In this document: piece by piece, positions 55,641-64,000 of the stretch | Numbering within the stretch: position 1 is the first letter of the stretch | Layout: each line of letters opens with the position of its first letter | Assembly: GCA_016722465.1 (NCBI GenBank) | Contig: JADKJC010000001.1 | Location: 1,612,001 to 1,676,000 of the forward strand | Direction: 5' to 3' | DNA length: 64,000 nt | Source: Chitinophagaceae bacterium | GTDB lineage: Bacteria > Bacteroidota > Bacteroidia > Chitinophagales > Chitinophagaceae | Translations under genes and position numbers: made by a program | Notes under the pieces: model-generated | What the model was told of the DNA's origin: nothing | The model's database searches: none | Seen by the model: only the letters and a program-made list of their open reading frames with translations

Positions 55641-57572
55641 TTATTTCAACAGCGATTGAAACACCGCTTCGTTTATTTTAACGGGGTATTTCTTTTTCAA
55701 CTCAACCACCCATTTTTCTTCCAGGTGATTTTGATATTCATTGATCACCAATCCTCTTGCTTCATCAAAACTGCGTTGCTGGCTTGCAGGGAACAATTGT
55801 AACACTTTTACAAAACTGGCGGTATTATCGGTATTGTTCACCTGCGGGGCTGCTATCAAGCCTTCGGATGCTGCAATACCGGCGGGCAATTGTAATTGGG
55901 CAATTTCGTACCTGCCGGAATCTGCCTGTATCCTGCCTTCGCTTTCTTCTGCAATCTGCTTCCAGTTTTTACCAGCCTGCAAAGCGGCAGTGGCCTCCTG
56001 TGCTGATTGTAAATTGTTACAATTGAATAACAATACTGTAGCACTTTCTGCCCACTGGTATTTGCTTTTGTTGGTTTCGTAAAAATGCTTCAAACCATCG
56101 CTGTCGCCGGCAGCCTTGCTCCACACATTTCTTTCCATCACTTCAAACAGCATATTGCCTTCTTTAAATTCCTGCATCTGGTATTTAAAATCATCGTTGT
56201 ATTCTTCCAGGTGTTTCCTGTAATATTCTATGGCAACGGTATTGATGTATTTTTCAAGCAGCGCCTTGTTATCTTCCCCTTTATACACATCTGCGTTCAG
56301 CTTGTAGTCCTTTACAAAATTCAGCCAGTCGCTGCCAATTACTTTTGATTTGGCAAATGTGAAGAGTACTGTTTTATTGATGGGGAAGGCACCTGCTTCT
56401 TTACGGGTAGTAACACTGTCTGCATAGCGGAACAGTTGTTCATCTTTGATCAGCGCATTTCTTTTGAAACCGGTCTTTACCATTACATTTTTCAAAAAAT
56501 TTGCTTTGGCAATACCGATTCTTGGATCCTGCACTACCTGCTGTTTTAAGGATGCCATATAGGCTTCATCATTTTTATCAGTTGGTGTTGCCAGTTGCTG
56601 TAAACGTTTTACAATATGAAAACCATAACCGGTAAAAATCGGGTTGCTGATATCGCCATCTTTCTCCAGTGCAAACACCGCTTTTTCAAAAGGCAGTTCA
56701 AATTTGCCGGTACCAAACTCAGCCATTTCGCCACCAGTGAGGTAAGTGATCCTGTCATCACTGTATCTTTTGGCCATCTCTGCAAAATCGGCCCCGGCCT
56801 TCAGCATTTTGTAAATGGAATCGCCCATTTTCTCTATTTCTTTCATTCTTACACCACTTACATCGGGTGGAATGGCCAGGAGAATTTGGGCAACCCTCCA
56901 TTTGCCGGCACTTTTTCTTTCATCCGCATTTTTAAAAACATGCAGGGCAGACTTGGTGCGGAATACCCTGCTTACCTCCCCTGGTTTTAATGTGTACACC
57001 AGCGATTCGATATCATAAGACAAAGACAGCGCTGTGATATAGCCAAGGTCTTTTCCTTTAACGGGAAAAATTTCCTGGCTCACCTCATCTACTATTTCAT
57101 CATAATCAGTTTTTCCTTTTTGCAGGCGCTCCCTCAGTTCTTCAATGGCTTTGTGTGCTTTCACTGTGTCTTCTGCATTGGTGCGGTTGCTAATGGGTAC
57201 ATAAAAATGCAACAGGTGTATATCTTTTTGATTGCGTATAAAAACCTCATCCACCAGCCGATTCACTTCTTTTTCATCATTCAGGTAACTTTCCTCCACC
57301 TGGCTGCGGAAATTCTGCACATCATATTTTAATTGGTGCAGGGTATCTAACCGCAGTTCGGAAGCTGCTTTTACCTTCAGTTTGAATTTTGAATATAGGT
57401 CAAGGTATTCCCGGAATGCTTTCTCTTTATCTGCAACGCTGGTCTTGTTTTTATTATACGCCCTTAAAAACTCTTCCTTGCTTACCGAATTGCTGCCGTA
57501 GGTAAAAAGAGTTTGGGAATAACCTTGCGTTACTGCCAATGAAATAATAAGCAGTACAAAAAAATGCTTCAT
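55641..57572 (-). CDS. Periplasmic peptidylprolyl isomerase / SurA-PpiC-like chaperone
   Basis: A 643-aa exported foldase (signal peptide MKHFFVLLIISLAVTQGYSQ). The N-terminal helical region has KEEFLRAYNKN and YLDLYSKFKLKVKAA. Two parvulin-type PPIase regions follow. The first is at about 115-215 (LHFYVPISN to VFRTKSALHVFK). The second, at about 220-330, is clearer: WRVAQILLAIPPDVSG, DFAEMAKRYSDDRITYLTGGEMAEFGTGKFELPFEKAVFALEKDG and FTGYGFHIVKRL. It would help outer-membrane proteins such as SusC fold. It follows the TlpA-like gene by 16 bp on the same strand and may share its transcript. Confidence 0.88.
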   Translation of the reverse strand: MKHFFVLLIISLAVTQGYSQTLFTYGSNSVSKEEFLRAYNKNKTSVADKEKAFREYLDLYSKFKLKVKAASELRLDTLHQLKYDVQNFRSQVEESYLNDEKEVNRLVDEVFIRNQKDIHLLHFYVPISNRTNAEDTVKAHKAIEELRERLQKGKTDYDEIVDEVSQEIFPVKGKDLGYITALSLSYDIESLVYTLKPGEVSRVFRTKSALHVFKNADERKSAGKWRVAQILLAIPPDVSGVRMKEIEKMGDSIYKMLKAGADFAEMAKRYSDDRITYLTGGEMAEFGTGKFELPFEKAVFALEKDGDISNPIFTGYGFHIVKRLQQLATPTDKNDEAYMASLKQQVVQDPRIGIAKANFLKNVMVKTGFKRNALIKDEQLFRYADSVTTRKEAGAFPINKTVLFTFAKSKVIGSDWLNFVKDYKLNADVYKGEDNKALLEKYINTVAIEYYRKHLEEYNDDFKYQMQEFKEGNMLFEVMERNVWSKAAGDSDGLKHFYETNKSKYQWAESATVLLFNCNNLQSAQEATAALQAGKNWKQIAEESEGRIQADSGRYEIAQLQLPAGIAASEGLIAAPQVNNTDNTASFVKVLQLFPASQQRSFDEARGLVINEYQNHLEEKWVVELKKKYPVKINEAVFQSLLK

Positions 57573-57588
57573 GATAGGCTGTTTGCGT

Positions 57589-59034
57589 TTATTTGGTTTT
57601 GGTTGAATTTATTTTCACCTCCAGCAGTTCGTCAATTTGGTTGAGGTTTAATTTTTTTCCGATGATCTGTTTGTCTTTATCCAGGAGAAATAGCGTCGGG
57701 GTCATTATCACATCATATAACTGGCGGTAACTGGGTTTTTGTGCTGCAGCATCTGCATCTTCCATTGCTTTGGTCTGGTACACATTTGCCCATTCGTTCA
57801 GTTGATGATCCTTGATGAATTTTATCCAGGCCGGCTTTACATCTTCTTTGGCATCTCCTGATAAAACCCCGTACACTTTAACTCCCTTTTGTTTCCAGGA
57901 AGCTTTGTAGAAAGAGTCCAATCTTGGTACTTCTTCTTTGCAATGGCCGCAGTTGGGATCCCAAAAAATAACCACGGTATAGTCTGCTTTTAAATCGTAC
58001 AGGGAAGAAGGCTTGCCTGCCGTATCCAGCATTTCAAGGTCGGCTGCTTTGGCGCCTACTAAATTGGCCATTACCATATATGCCCTGCGGCTGATGGTTT
58101 CGTTTTGCTTTTCATTGAGCCAGCCGGTAAGCCCCTTGCTGTGGTATTTTTCAAAGAGGTGAACAAACACCGCATCCAACCCCATGTATTTTGGATTGAT
58201 GTATTCATCGGTAGCCCAGTTGAGGATGAATTTATACATTTCCTGGCTGCTCCGTGCCAGCAACAGCTGGTAATCCATTTCTTTAATGATGGTATCCGGG
58301 TGCTGTATAATTATTTCACGGTAGTATTTTTCAAACTTAGGTAAAAAGAAAGGGGAACGGATGATGCGTTCGTCCATAAAAGTTACGCCATCCCAGTAAT
58401 GCTTGCGGTAGTGGTAATAATTTTCGAGAGAGTCGGTATGTGTTTTGGGATTGCTGTGCAGGATGGAGGGGTCTTTCATAGCGCTCAATATTGAAGCCAG
58501 CATGCTGTTGGGCTGGTTCTTCATGATATTGTCCCTGTAATCATTCAGCTCTTTGTTCAGGCGGTTGTAATTGGCCTCATGCAGTGCAGAGTCCTGTTTG
58601 GTCTTACTAATGTTGTAGGCCTGCCTTTCCTGTTCCCATGCCTTTCCTTTCCCAGCCACATATTTTTGATATTCCTGGAACTGGATATTTTCTTTTGAAC
58701 CGGTTATAACAGTTTTATTCAACAGGTCGGTAGTATCAATTTTTACAGTGATGGCCTGCTGGTCCTTATCAATAAAAAGATCTACATATTTTGTTTTACC
58801 CGGAACAAAGATAGAGTAGATTCCACCCGGCAGCCTGCGCTTGCCCTGGAAGATGGCAATACTTTTATTGTTTACAGCAGCAGAGTCTTCAATGTTAAAA
58901 TTTTTACCGCTGTAATAGGTAAGGTAAGCAATACCGGAAGTATAGCCCGGCGTATTCAATGTGATCTTAAAGTTTTGAGCACCGGCATTCACCAGTAAAA
59001 AAGAAAACAGTAAGGGTAAAAATGATCTCTTCAT
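57589..59034 (-). CDS. TlpA-like thioredoxin-fold protein with N-terminal DUF4369-type domain
   Basis: A 481-aa exported protein (signal peptide MKRSFLPLLFSFLLVNAGAQ). The first 115 residues form a beta domain of the DUF4369 type (KITLNTPGYTSGIAYLTYYSGKNFNIED). A long helical middle of DUF5106 type follows. The C-terminal thioredoxin domain (about 345-475) has VVIFWDPNCGHCKEEVPRLDSFY. The active site is CGHC (Cys-Gly-His-Cys), and the cis-Pro is in VIMTPTLFLLDKDKQI. Such proteins reduce or isomerise disulfides in the periplasm. The ATG at 59034 is chosen over 59103 because the signal peptide begins there. Confidence 0.88.
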   Translation of the reverse strand: MKRSFLPLLFSFLLVNAGAQNFKITLNTPGYTSGIAYLTYYSGKNFNIEDSAAVNNKSIAIFQGKRRLPGGIYSIFVPGKTKYVDLFIDKDQQAITVKIDTTDLLNKTVITGSKENIQFQEYQKYVAGKGKAWEQERQAYNISKTKQDSALHEANYNRLNKELNDYRDNIMKNQPNSMLASILSAMKDPSILHSNPKTHTDSLENYYHYRKHYWDGVTFMDERIIRSPFFLPKFEKYYREIIIQHPDTIIKEMDYQLLLARSSQEMYKFILNWATDEYINPKYMGLDAVFVHLFEKYHSKGLTGWLNEKQNETISRRAYMVMANLVGAKAADLEMLDTAGKPSSLYDLKADYTVVIFWDPNCGHCKEEVPRLDSFYKASWKQKGVKVYGVLSGDAKEDVKPAWIKFIKDHQLNEWANVYQTKAMEDADAAAQKPSYRQLYDVIMTPTLFLLDKDKQIIGKKLNLNQIDELLEVKINSTKTK

Positions 59035-59140
59035 ATTGTTGTTGATATGGTTACAAAAATATCTAAAAGGAACGGTATCAGAGCAATCCGCTAAAATAGG
59101 CACTTTAAAAATTACAAATCGTTAACAAAACAGGTTATCC

Positions 59141-59148
59141 TATTTTTG
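59141..59148 (+). promoter_or_regulatory. -7 element upstream of rlmD
   Basis: TATTTTTG fully matches TAnnTTTG and ends 5 nt before the GTG start at 59154. A transcript from here would be leaderless or nearly so. No clear TTG at -33. Confidence 0.35.
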
Positions 59149-59153
59149 CGGCT

Positions 59154-60755
59154 GTGAAAAGAAAAAAATTTACACTGGAAAAAGTACTGGTTACCGGCTA
59201 TGCTTCTGAAGGCAAGTCGCTGGCCAAAATAGATGGCAAAGTGATTTTTATTGAGGGTGCGGTACCCGGCGATGTGGTGGATGTGTTTGTGAGCACCAAT
59301 AAAAAAGACTGGGGCGAAGGCAGGGTAACCCAATTTCATGAATACTCCAAAGAAAGGACTGAGCCCTTTTGCCGGCACTTTGGAGTTTGTGGTGGTTGCA
59401 AATGGCAGATGCTGCCTTACGAAAGGCAGCTGGAATACAAGCAACAGGAAGTGGTGCAGAATTTTAAACGCATTGGCAAAGTGGAACTGCCTGAAATAAT
59501 GCCAATTGTAGGAGCTGAAACAACTAAGTACTACCGGAATAAACTGGAGTTTACGTTTAGTAATAAAAGGTATTTAACAAGCGAAGAAATAAAAAGCCTC
59601 CCCAAACTTCCGGAAAGAAAAGCCTCCCCAAACCCCTCCAAAAGAGGGGTTTTAGACCCAAATGCTACAAATCATTTTTCTGATAATCAGTCAACCTCTC
59701 TTACAGAAACAAATGAAATAAGTAATTCGCAGGCACCGGAAGTCCCTCCTTTGGAGGGATTTAAGGAGGCCGGGGCATTGGGCTTTCACGTGCCAAGGAT
59801 CTTTGATAAGATCATCGACATCCACGAATGTTATCTGATGGAGGATGTGAACAACCAGATCAGGAACCATATCCGTGATTTTGCAAAAGCGCAACAGTAT
59901 AGTTTTTATGATATCAAGCAACACACGGGCTGGCTTCGGAATATCATTATCCGCAATTGCAGTACCGGTGAACTGATGGTAAATATCTGCCTGGGTTATG
60001 AGGATGAGGCGGAAACAAAAAAACTATTGGATTTTGTATTGGAAAAAGTTCCATCGATCACTACCCTGTTGTATACCATCAATACCAAATGGAACGATAC
60101 CATTTATGACCTTACACCAAAGGTCTATTTTGGTAAGGGTTATGTGACAGAGCAGCTGGGAGATTTTAAATTCAAGATTGGCCCCAAATCCTTTTTCCAA
60201 ACCAATACCATACAGGCCAAAAAACTGTACAGTATTACCAGGAATTTTGCAGCATTGACGGGCAATGAAGTGGTGTACGACCTGTATTGTGGCACCGGCA
60301 GCATCGGCATATTTATCAGCAAGCAGGCTGCAAAAATTATTGGGGTAGAGGCTGTGGCTGAGGCCATTGAAGATGCAAAAATAAATGCTGCTCTTAATAA
60401 TATAAACCATGCTGAATTTTTTGCAGGTGACGTGATCAAAATCTGCAATGATGATTTTTTTGCCAAGCACGGCAGGCCAGATGTGGTGATTACCGATCCG
60501 CCCCGTGTGGGAATGCATGCTACATTGGTGGAGAAATTACTGGCGATAGCAGCACCCAAAATTGTGTATGTAAGCTGCAACCCAGCCACGCAGGCCCGTG
60601 ACCTTGCTTTGCTGGATGCCAAATATGCCGTAGAGAAAATTCAGCCGGTGGATATGTTTCCGCATACACATCATATAGAGTGTGTGGTGCTGCTCAAGTT
60701 GAGGCAGGGAGCTGATGAGTTGTACGCTGAGGTGAAGAGATCGCAGAGGGAGTGA
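59154..60755 (+). CDS. rlmD: 23S rRNA (uracil-1939-C5)-methyltransferase RlmD with repeat-derived insertions
   Basis: A SAM-dependent RNA m5U methyltransferase of the RumA/TrmA family (533 aa, GTG start). Visible parts are the TRAM domain (about 1-65: LEKVLVTGYASEGKSLAKIDGKVIFIEGAVPGDVVDVF) and a 4Fe-4S cysteine set (CRHFGVCGGCKWQ plus Cys in DIHECYLM). The catalytic domain has FFQTNTIQAKKLY, DLYCGTGSIGIF, ITDPPRVGMH and the nucleophile Cys in VYVSCNPATQARDL. At about residues 150-200 a Pro/Ser-rich stretch (SPNPSKRGVLDPN to PEVPPLEGFKEAG) is not part of the family and is encoded by a palindromic repeat. The last residues (YAEVKRSQRE) also come from a repeat. Confidence 0.9.
   Translation: MKRKKFTLEKVLVTGYASEGKSLAKIDGKVIFIEGAVPGDVVDVFVSTNKKDWGEGRVTQFHEYSKERTEPFCRHFGVCGGCKWQMLPYERQLEYKQQEVVQNFKRIGKVELPEIMPIVGAETTKYYRNKLEFTFSNKRYLTSEEIKSLPKLPERKASPNPSKRGVLDPNATNHFSDNQSTSLTETNEISNSQAPEVPPLEGFKEAGALGFHVPRIFDKIIDIHECYLMEDVNNQIRNHIRDFAKAQQYSFYDIKQHTGWLRNIIIRNCSTGELMVNICLGYEDEAETKKLLDFVLEKVPSITTLLYTINTKWNDTIYDLTPKVYFGKGYVTEQLGDFKFKIGPKSFFQTNTIQAKKLYSITRNFAALTGNEVVYDLYCGTGSIGIFISKQAAKIIGVEAVAEAIEDAKINAALNNINHAEFFAGDVIKICNDDFFAKHGRPDVVITDPPRVGMHATLVEKLLAIAAPKIVYVSCNPATQARDLALLDAKYAVEKIQPVDMFPHTHHIECVVLLKLRQGADELYAEVKRSQRE
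59597..59778. repeat. Palindromic repeat inserted in frame inside rlmD
   Basis: Inverted arms bracket a unique centre. On the left are GCCTCCCC (twice, near 59597 and 59622) and the hairpin AACCCCTC/GAGGGGTT (59631-59638 with 59644-59651). On the right are TCCCTCC/GGAGGGA (59743-59749 with 59753-59759) and GGAGGC (59765-59770). The encoded peptides SPNPSKRGV and PPLEGFKEA are a signature of a repeat family that I have seen in coding genes of many Bacteroidota. The reading frame is kept. Confidence 0.75.
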
Positions 60756-60912
60756 AATTGAATATGGGAGTACAGCTGAATTGTGTTTTTCTTTGCGCCC
60801 TCAGCTTCTCTGAGTGGAAAATTGCACGCTGAGGTGCAGAGGCCGCAGAGGAGGAAAAAATTAAATAGATAGCTTTGTTTTCTCAGCGTTCTCAGCTTCT
60901 CAGCGTGGAATA
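60720..60912. repeat. Two tandem imperfect palindromic repeats (GCTGAGG...GCAGAGG type)
   Basis: Copy 1 runs from ACGCTGAGGTGAAGAG (60723 on, inside the last rlmD codons) to CTCAGCTTCTCTGAG near 60820. Copy 2 runs from CACGCTGAGGTGCAGAGG (about 60827) to CTCAGCTTCTCAGCGTGG near 60908. Each has inverted ends, forming a long hairpin. The family is widespread in environmental bacteria and is non-coding. Copy 1 supplies the stop-proximal codons of rlmD. Confidence 0.72.
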
Positions 60913-61017
60913 AACCGATGCTTCAAAAAAAACCAACCCCACACCCTTTTTTTTACACATTAGTATGGACGGCTGAATCTTTCCTTGTAATTTGATGCTG
61001 CAACAATCAATTTACTT

Positions 61018-62852
61018 ATGAAGCATGCCTGCGTTCTGTTATTGCTGCTTTGCAGCCAAACATTATTTTCCCAGTCTACACCATTTAACAAGCCGCCGGA
61101 GTGGAGCAAAAATGCCATCTGGTACCAGGTATTTGTAGAACGTTTTTACAATGGCGATAAAAAAAACGATCCCATATTGGCCAACATTACCGTACCCAAA
61201 CAAATGGAGCCGCCGGCAGACTGGAGCATTACGCCATGGACACAAAACTGGTATGGCCAGCAATCATGGGAAAAAAAAATAAAAAAACCTTTTAATGAAA
61301 CCATACAGTTTCGCCGTTATGGCGGCGATCTGCAGGGTGTGCTGAACAAATTGGATTACCTGCAGCAACTTGGTATCAATGCACTCTTTATTAATCCAGT
61401 CAACGACGCCCCTCTTTACATAAATACGATGCCAGGAACTATCATCATGTGGATGTGAATTTTGGTCCGGACCCTGTTGGGGATAATAAGATCATTGCAT
61501 CTGAAAACCCTTCAGACTCCGCCACCTGGAAATGGACGGCAGCCGACAAATTATTTTTGAAGTTGATTGATGAGGCTCATAAAAGAAAAATGCGGATCAT
61601 CATGGATTATTCCTGGAACCACACAGGTATTTTATTTTGGGCATGGCAGGATATCGTTAAAAACCAGCAACAATCAAAATACAAAGACTGGTATGATATT
61701 ACTGCATTTGATGATCCTGCTACGCCGGCCAACGAGTTTAAATACAATGGCTGGCTGGGCAACAATACATTGCCTGAAATTAAAAAAGTTGATATCTCTA
61801 CCGAAAGAATTGTAGGCCATCCTTATGAAGGCAATATCAACGAAGGAGCAAAGCAACACCAGTTTGCCGTGGCAAAAAGATGGCTGGCGCCGAATGGTGA
61901 TAAAGCAAAAGGCATTGATGGCTATCGCCTGGATGTGGCTGACCAGGTAGGACTTGGTTTCTGGAGGGATTTCAGAAAGCATGTGAGAAACATAAAACCA
62001 GATGCATACCTGGTTGGAGAAATATGGTGGCAGGAATGGCCTGATAAATTAATGGACCCTGTGCCATATACCGGCGGTGATATTTTTGATGCAGTGATGT
62101 TTTACCAGGCATACAGGCCTGCCCGTTATTTCTTTGCAAAAACAAATTTTGATTATAGTGCAGAACAATTGCAGGATAGTCTGGAGTGTCAGTGGAAAAG
62201 GCTGAACATCGATAACCTGCAGGCGATGATGAATGTTTCCTCCAGCCATGATGCACCAAGATTGCTAAGTGATTTTTACAATCCTAATCAATACAAATTT
62301 AAAGCTACGCCCAATGACGACCAGGCTTACAAAACCGGCAAGCCTGATGCTGAAACGTACAAAAGGCTGCAATTGTATTTGGTGCATTTGTTCACCACAG
62401 TTGGTGCGCCGCAGATTTGGAATGGTGAGGAGATGGGCATGTGGGGTGCTGATGATCCGCATTGCCGTAAGCCGCTGATGTGGAAAGAGTTTACATTTGA
62501 AAATGAAACAAGGAACAATTACCAGCCCGGCGAAAAGCAGTATGATAAAGTAGCTTTCAACCTGCAGCAGTACGGCTGGTATAAAAAGCTTATCGGCATC
62601 CGGAAAAATAACTCCGTGCTTTCAGCCGGCGAAATGGATATTGTAAAAGCCGAAGGGAAAAAATTTGGCTATGTAAGGTACAATGATTACGAAAGGATAT
62701 TTGTGTACTTTAACCTTGAAACAACTGAACAGGAGTTTAGAGTGTATGTACCGGGCAATTATATTGATCTGTTAACCGGGAAAAAACACATTGGCATCAG
62801 TAAGATCAGCTTACCGGCATTTACATCGGTGGTTTTAAAAAAGATTAAGTAA
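61018..62852 (+). CDS. GH13 alpha-amylase family enzyme, secreted, frameshifted
   Basis: A starch- or maltooligosaccharide-acting enzyme (signal peptide MKHACVLLLLLCSQTLFSQ). The barrel begins WSKNAIWYQVFVERFYNGD, then GGDLQGVLNKLDYLQQLGINALFINPV. The catalytic residues are the nucleophile Asp in GIDGYRLDVADQ, the acid/base Glu in LVGEIWWQEW and the third Asp in SSSHDAPRLLS. A break near 61413 (one T missing) separates NDAP from SLHKYDARNYHHVDVNFGPDP; repair restores the expected sequence and gives about 611 aa. The C-terminal beta domain ends SVVLKKIK. It overlaps the esterase gene by one base, so the two are coupled. Confidence 0.88.
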
Positions 62853-63778
62853 TGAAACCGTTTTTTTTTGTTTCTTGTTTAATACTGCTGGTTATTGTAG
62901 CACCAGCACAAGTGCCGCAGGTATCTGCGGGCAGCATTAAGCAGGTAGAAAATTTTCCATCAAAATTTGTTACTGCAAGAAATGTGGATGTGTGGCTGCC
63001 ACATGGATATAATGCCGTAAAAAAATATGCTGTGCTGTACATGCACGACGGGCAAATGCTTTTTGACAACAGCATAAACTGGAATAAACAGGAATGGGAA
63101 GTAGATGAAACTGTGAATAGACTGGTAAAAGAGCAAAAGATAAAGGATTGTATTGTGGTAGCCATTTGGAATACAGGAACTGGCCGCCATGCGGATTACC
63201 TGCCGCAAAAACCTTTTGAAACATTAACCAGGAAGCAGCAGGACAGTGTTTATTTTTCCAGTAGAACGAATGGTGCCGGTATTTTCAATGGTATTAAGAT
63301 ACATTCTGATAACTATTTAAAATTCCTTGTAAAAGAAGTGAAACCATTTATTGACAGCAATTTTTCAACACTGAAAGACCGGGCCAATACTTTTATTGCC
63401 GGTAGTAGCATGGGGGGCCTCATCTCCCTGTATGCAATCTGTGAGTACCCGGCAGTGTTTGGCGGAGCGGCTTGTATATCTACCCACTGGCCAGGGGTTT
63501 TTACCACGGTAAACAATCCTTTGCCTGCAGTATTTTTAAAATACCTTAAACTGCATTTGCCTTCACCCGTAAATCATAAAATTTATTTTGATTATGGCGA
63601 TGCAACCTTAGATAGTATGTACAAACCCTACCAGCAAAAAGCCGATGCCATTATGAAACAAAAAGGATTCAATAAAAATAATTGGCATACTGAGTTTTTT
63701 CCCGGAGCAAATCACAGTGAAGGAGCCTGGCGGGAACGTTTTGATATACCTGTACTTTTTTTACTGGGAAAGCAATAA
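62852..63778 (+). CDS. Putative esterase (alpha/beta hydrolase of the esterase-D type), secreted
   Basis: A 308-aa hydrolase with a signal peptide (ends IVAPAQ). LYMHDGQMLFDNS is the oxyanion-hole strand, FIAGSSMGGLISLYAICEYP the nucleophile elbow (GxSxG, Ser about 191), YFDYGDATLD carries the probable acid and FFPGANHSEGAWRERFD the catalytic His. This is the Fes/esterase-D-like fold that in Bacteroidota often accompanies glycosidases. Its ATG overlaps the TAA of the GH13 gene (TAATG), which shows co-translation. Substrate unknown. Confidence 0.87.
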   Translation: MKPFFFVSCLILLVIVAPAQVPQVSAGSIKQVENFPSKFVTARNVDVWLPHGYNAVKKYAVLYMHDGQMLFDNSINWNKQEWEVDETVNRLVKEQKIKDCIVVAIWNTGTGRHADYLPQKPFETLTRKQQDSVYFSSRTNGAGIFNGIKIHSDNYLKFLVKEVKPFIDSNFSTLKDRANTFIAGSSMGGLISLYAICEYPAVFGGAACISTHWPGVFTTVNNPLPAVFLKYLKLHLPSPVNHKIYFDYGDATLDSMYKPYQQKADAIMKQKGFNKNNWHTEFFPGANHSEGAWRERFDIPVLFLLGKQ

Positions 63779-63814
63779 ATCATTTTTTTACTTTAACCAT
63801 TCGTTGTCTTCCTT

Positions 63815-63822
63815 TACATTTG
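63815..63822 (+). promoter_or_regulatory. -7 element upstream of the truncated HAD gene
   Basis: TACATTTG matches TAnnTTTG 66 bp before the ATG at 63889. No TTG at -33. Confidence 0.3.
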
Positions 63823-63888
63823 CCGTTTGATAAACTTGCCGGTACCAGACGGATGTCTTTCCGCCCAGGCGGCAACAATATTGTGAAC

Positions 63889-64000
63889 ATGGATATTAAA
63901 GTAATTGCTTTTGATGCTGATGATACCCTTTGGGTGAATGAACCATACTTCAAGGAAATTGAGGAAAAATTTTGCGATCTGCTGGAAGATTACCTGCCGA
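63889..64000 (+). CDS. HAD family hydrolase, N-terminal start (runs off window)
   Basis: Only the first 37 residues are present: MDIKVIAFDADDTLWVNEPY and FKEIEEKFCDLLEDYLP. AFDADDTLW is HAD motif I with the nucleophile Asp9 and acid Asp11, and the two-residue DDTLW pattern is frequent in YjjG/phosphoglycolate-phosphatase-like members. The cap and motifs II-IV lie to the right. Not enough is present for a function. Confidence 0.75.
   Translation, partial: MDIKVIAFDADDTLWVNEPYFKEIEEKFCDLLEDYLP

Noticed and set aside
60024..60622. Overlapping long minus-strand frames inside rlmD
   Set aside because: They lie opposite the conserved methyltransferase domain, and no start or motif supports them.
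1..64000. CRISPR array or programmed-frameshift system
   Set aside because: No regularly spaced direct repeats were seen, and the frame breaks lack slippery heptamer-plus-stem signals; simple run-length changes explain them.

Overview
The window reads as chromosome from a member of the Bacteroidota, most like the Chitinophagaceae. The basis is a SusC/SusD polysaccharide utilisation locus, futalosine-pathway menaquinone synthesis (mqnC), a fused E1 alpha/beta 2-oxoacid dehydrogenase, an LptB-type ATPase, DUF4834 and many GH families. Starts generally lack Shine-Dalgarno sequences. Several genes have the Bacteroidota promoter signature (TTG, about 20 bp, TAnnTTTG). No rRNA, tRNA, CRISPR array or intact insertion sequence was seen.

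Layout. 1-2.9 kb (-): rimP-nusA-infB operon, with a clear promoter and a 12-bp hairpin in its leader; infB runs off the left edge. 3.0-4.9 kb: DUF4834 protein, HAD phosphatase, alpha/beta hydrolase. 5.0-5.5 kb (-): two unreported tandem paralogous small genes (52 and 50 aa), each with its own terminator. 5.5-8.3 kb (-): a GH32 fructan hydrolase and mqnC. 8.3-28.1 kb: a PUL-bearing island. It has a start-less HTH fragment on the left, then a LacI-type regulator diverging from susC, with a perfect 28-bp palindromic operator between them. Then come susC, susD, GH2, sialate O-acetylesterase, GH27, GH127, GH5-CBM, ribokinase and a GRP-type sugar porter, and on the right the debris of an SSB-like gene and a serine recombinase. 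28-36 kb: secreted aspartyl protease with PDZ, an M16 protease pair, a small membrane protein, a VWA protein, the E1 fusion. 36-40 kb: two amidohydrolases and a YdcH/DUF465 protein. 40-43 kb (-): a patatin-like membrane phospholipase and a beta-carbonic anhydrase. 43.4-50.9 kb (+): an inorganic-carbon uptake cluster of an unknown secreted protein, a SulP transporter, a second beta-carbonic anhydrase, DabA and DabB. 51-55.5 kb: fabG, a GH3-auxin-type protein, lptB with an unusual C-terminal extension, metF. 55.6-64 kb: a SurA/PpiC-like chaperone, a TlpA-like thioredoxin, rlmD carrying an inserted palindromic repeat, tandem palindromic repeats, GH13 amylase, an esterase, and the start of a HAD gene.

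How the genes work together. The PUL would bind and import a plant-type glycan (SusCD), remove acetyl, alpha-galactosyl and arabinofuranosyl decorations, cut the backbone, and then import and phosphorylate a sugar, all under a LacI-family switch. The 43-51 kb cluster should collect bicarbonate (SulP, DabAB) and equilibrate it with CO2 (two carbonic anhydrases).

Caution. At least a dozen genes are interrupted by single-base length changes, nearly all in A or T runs. Conserved housekeeping genes are affected too, and each frame resumes perfectly. I read most of these as sequence errors, and annotate the affected genes over their full spans.
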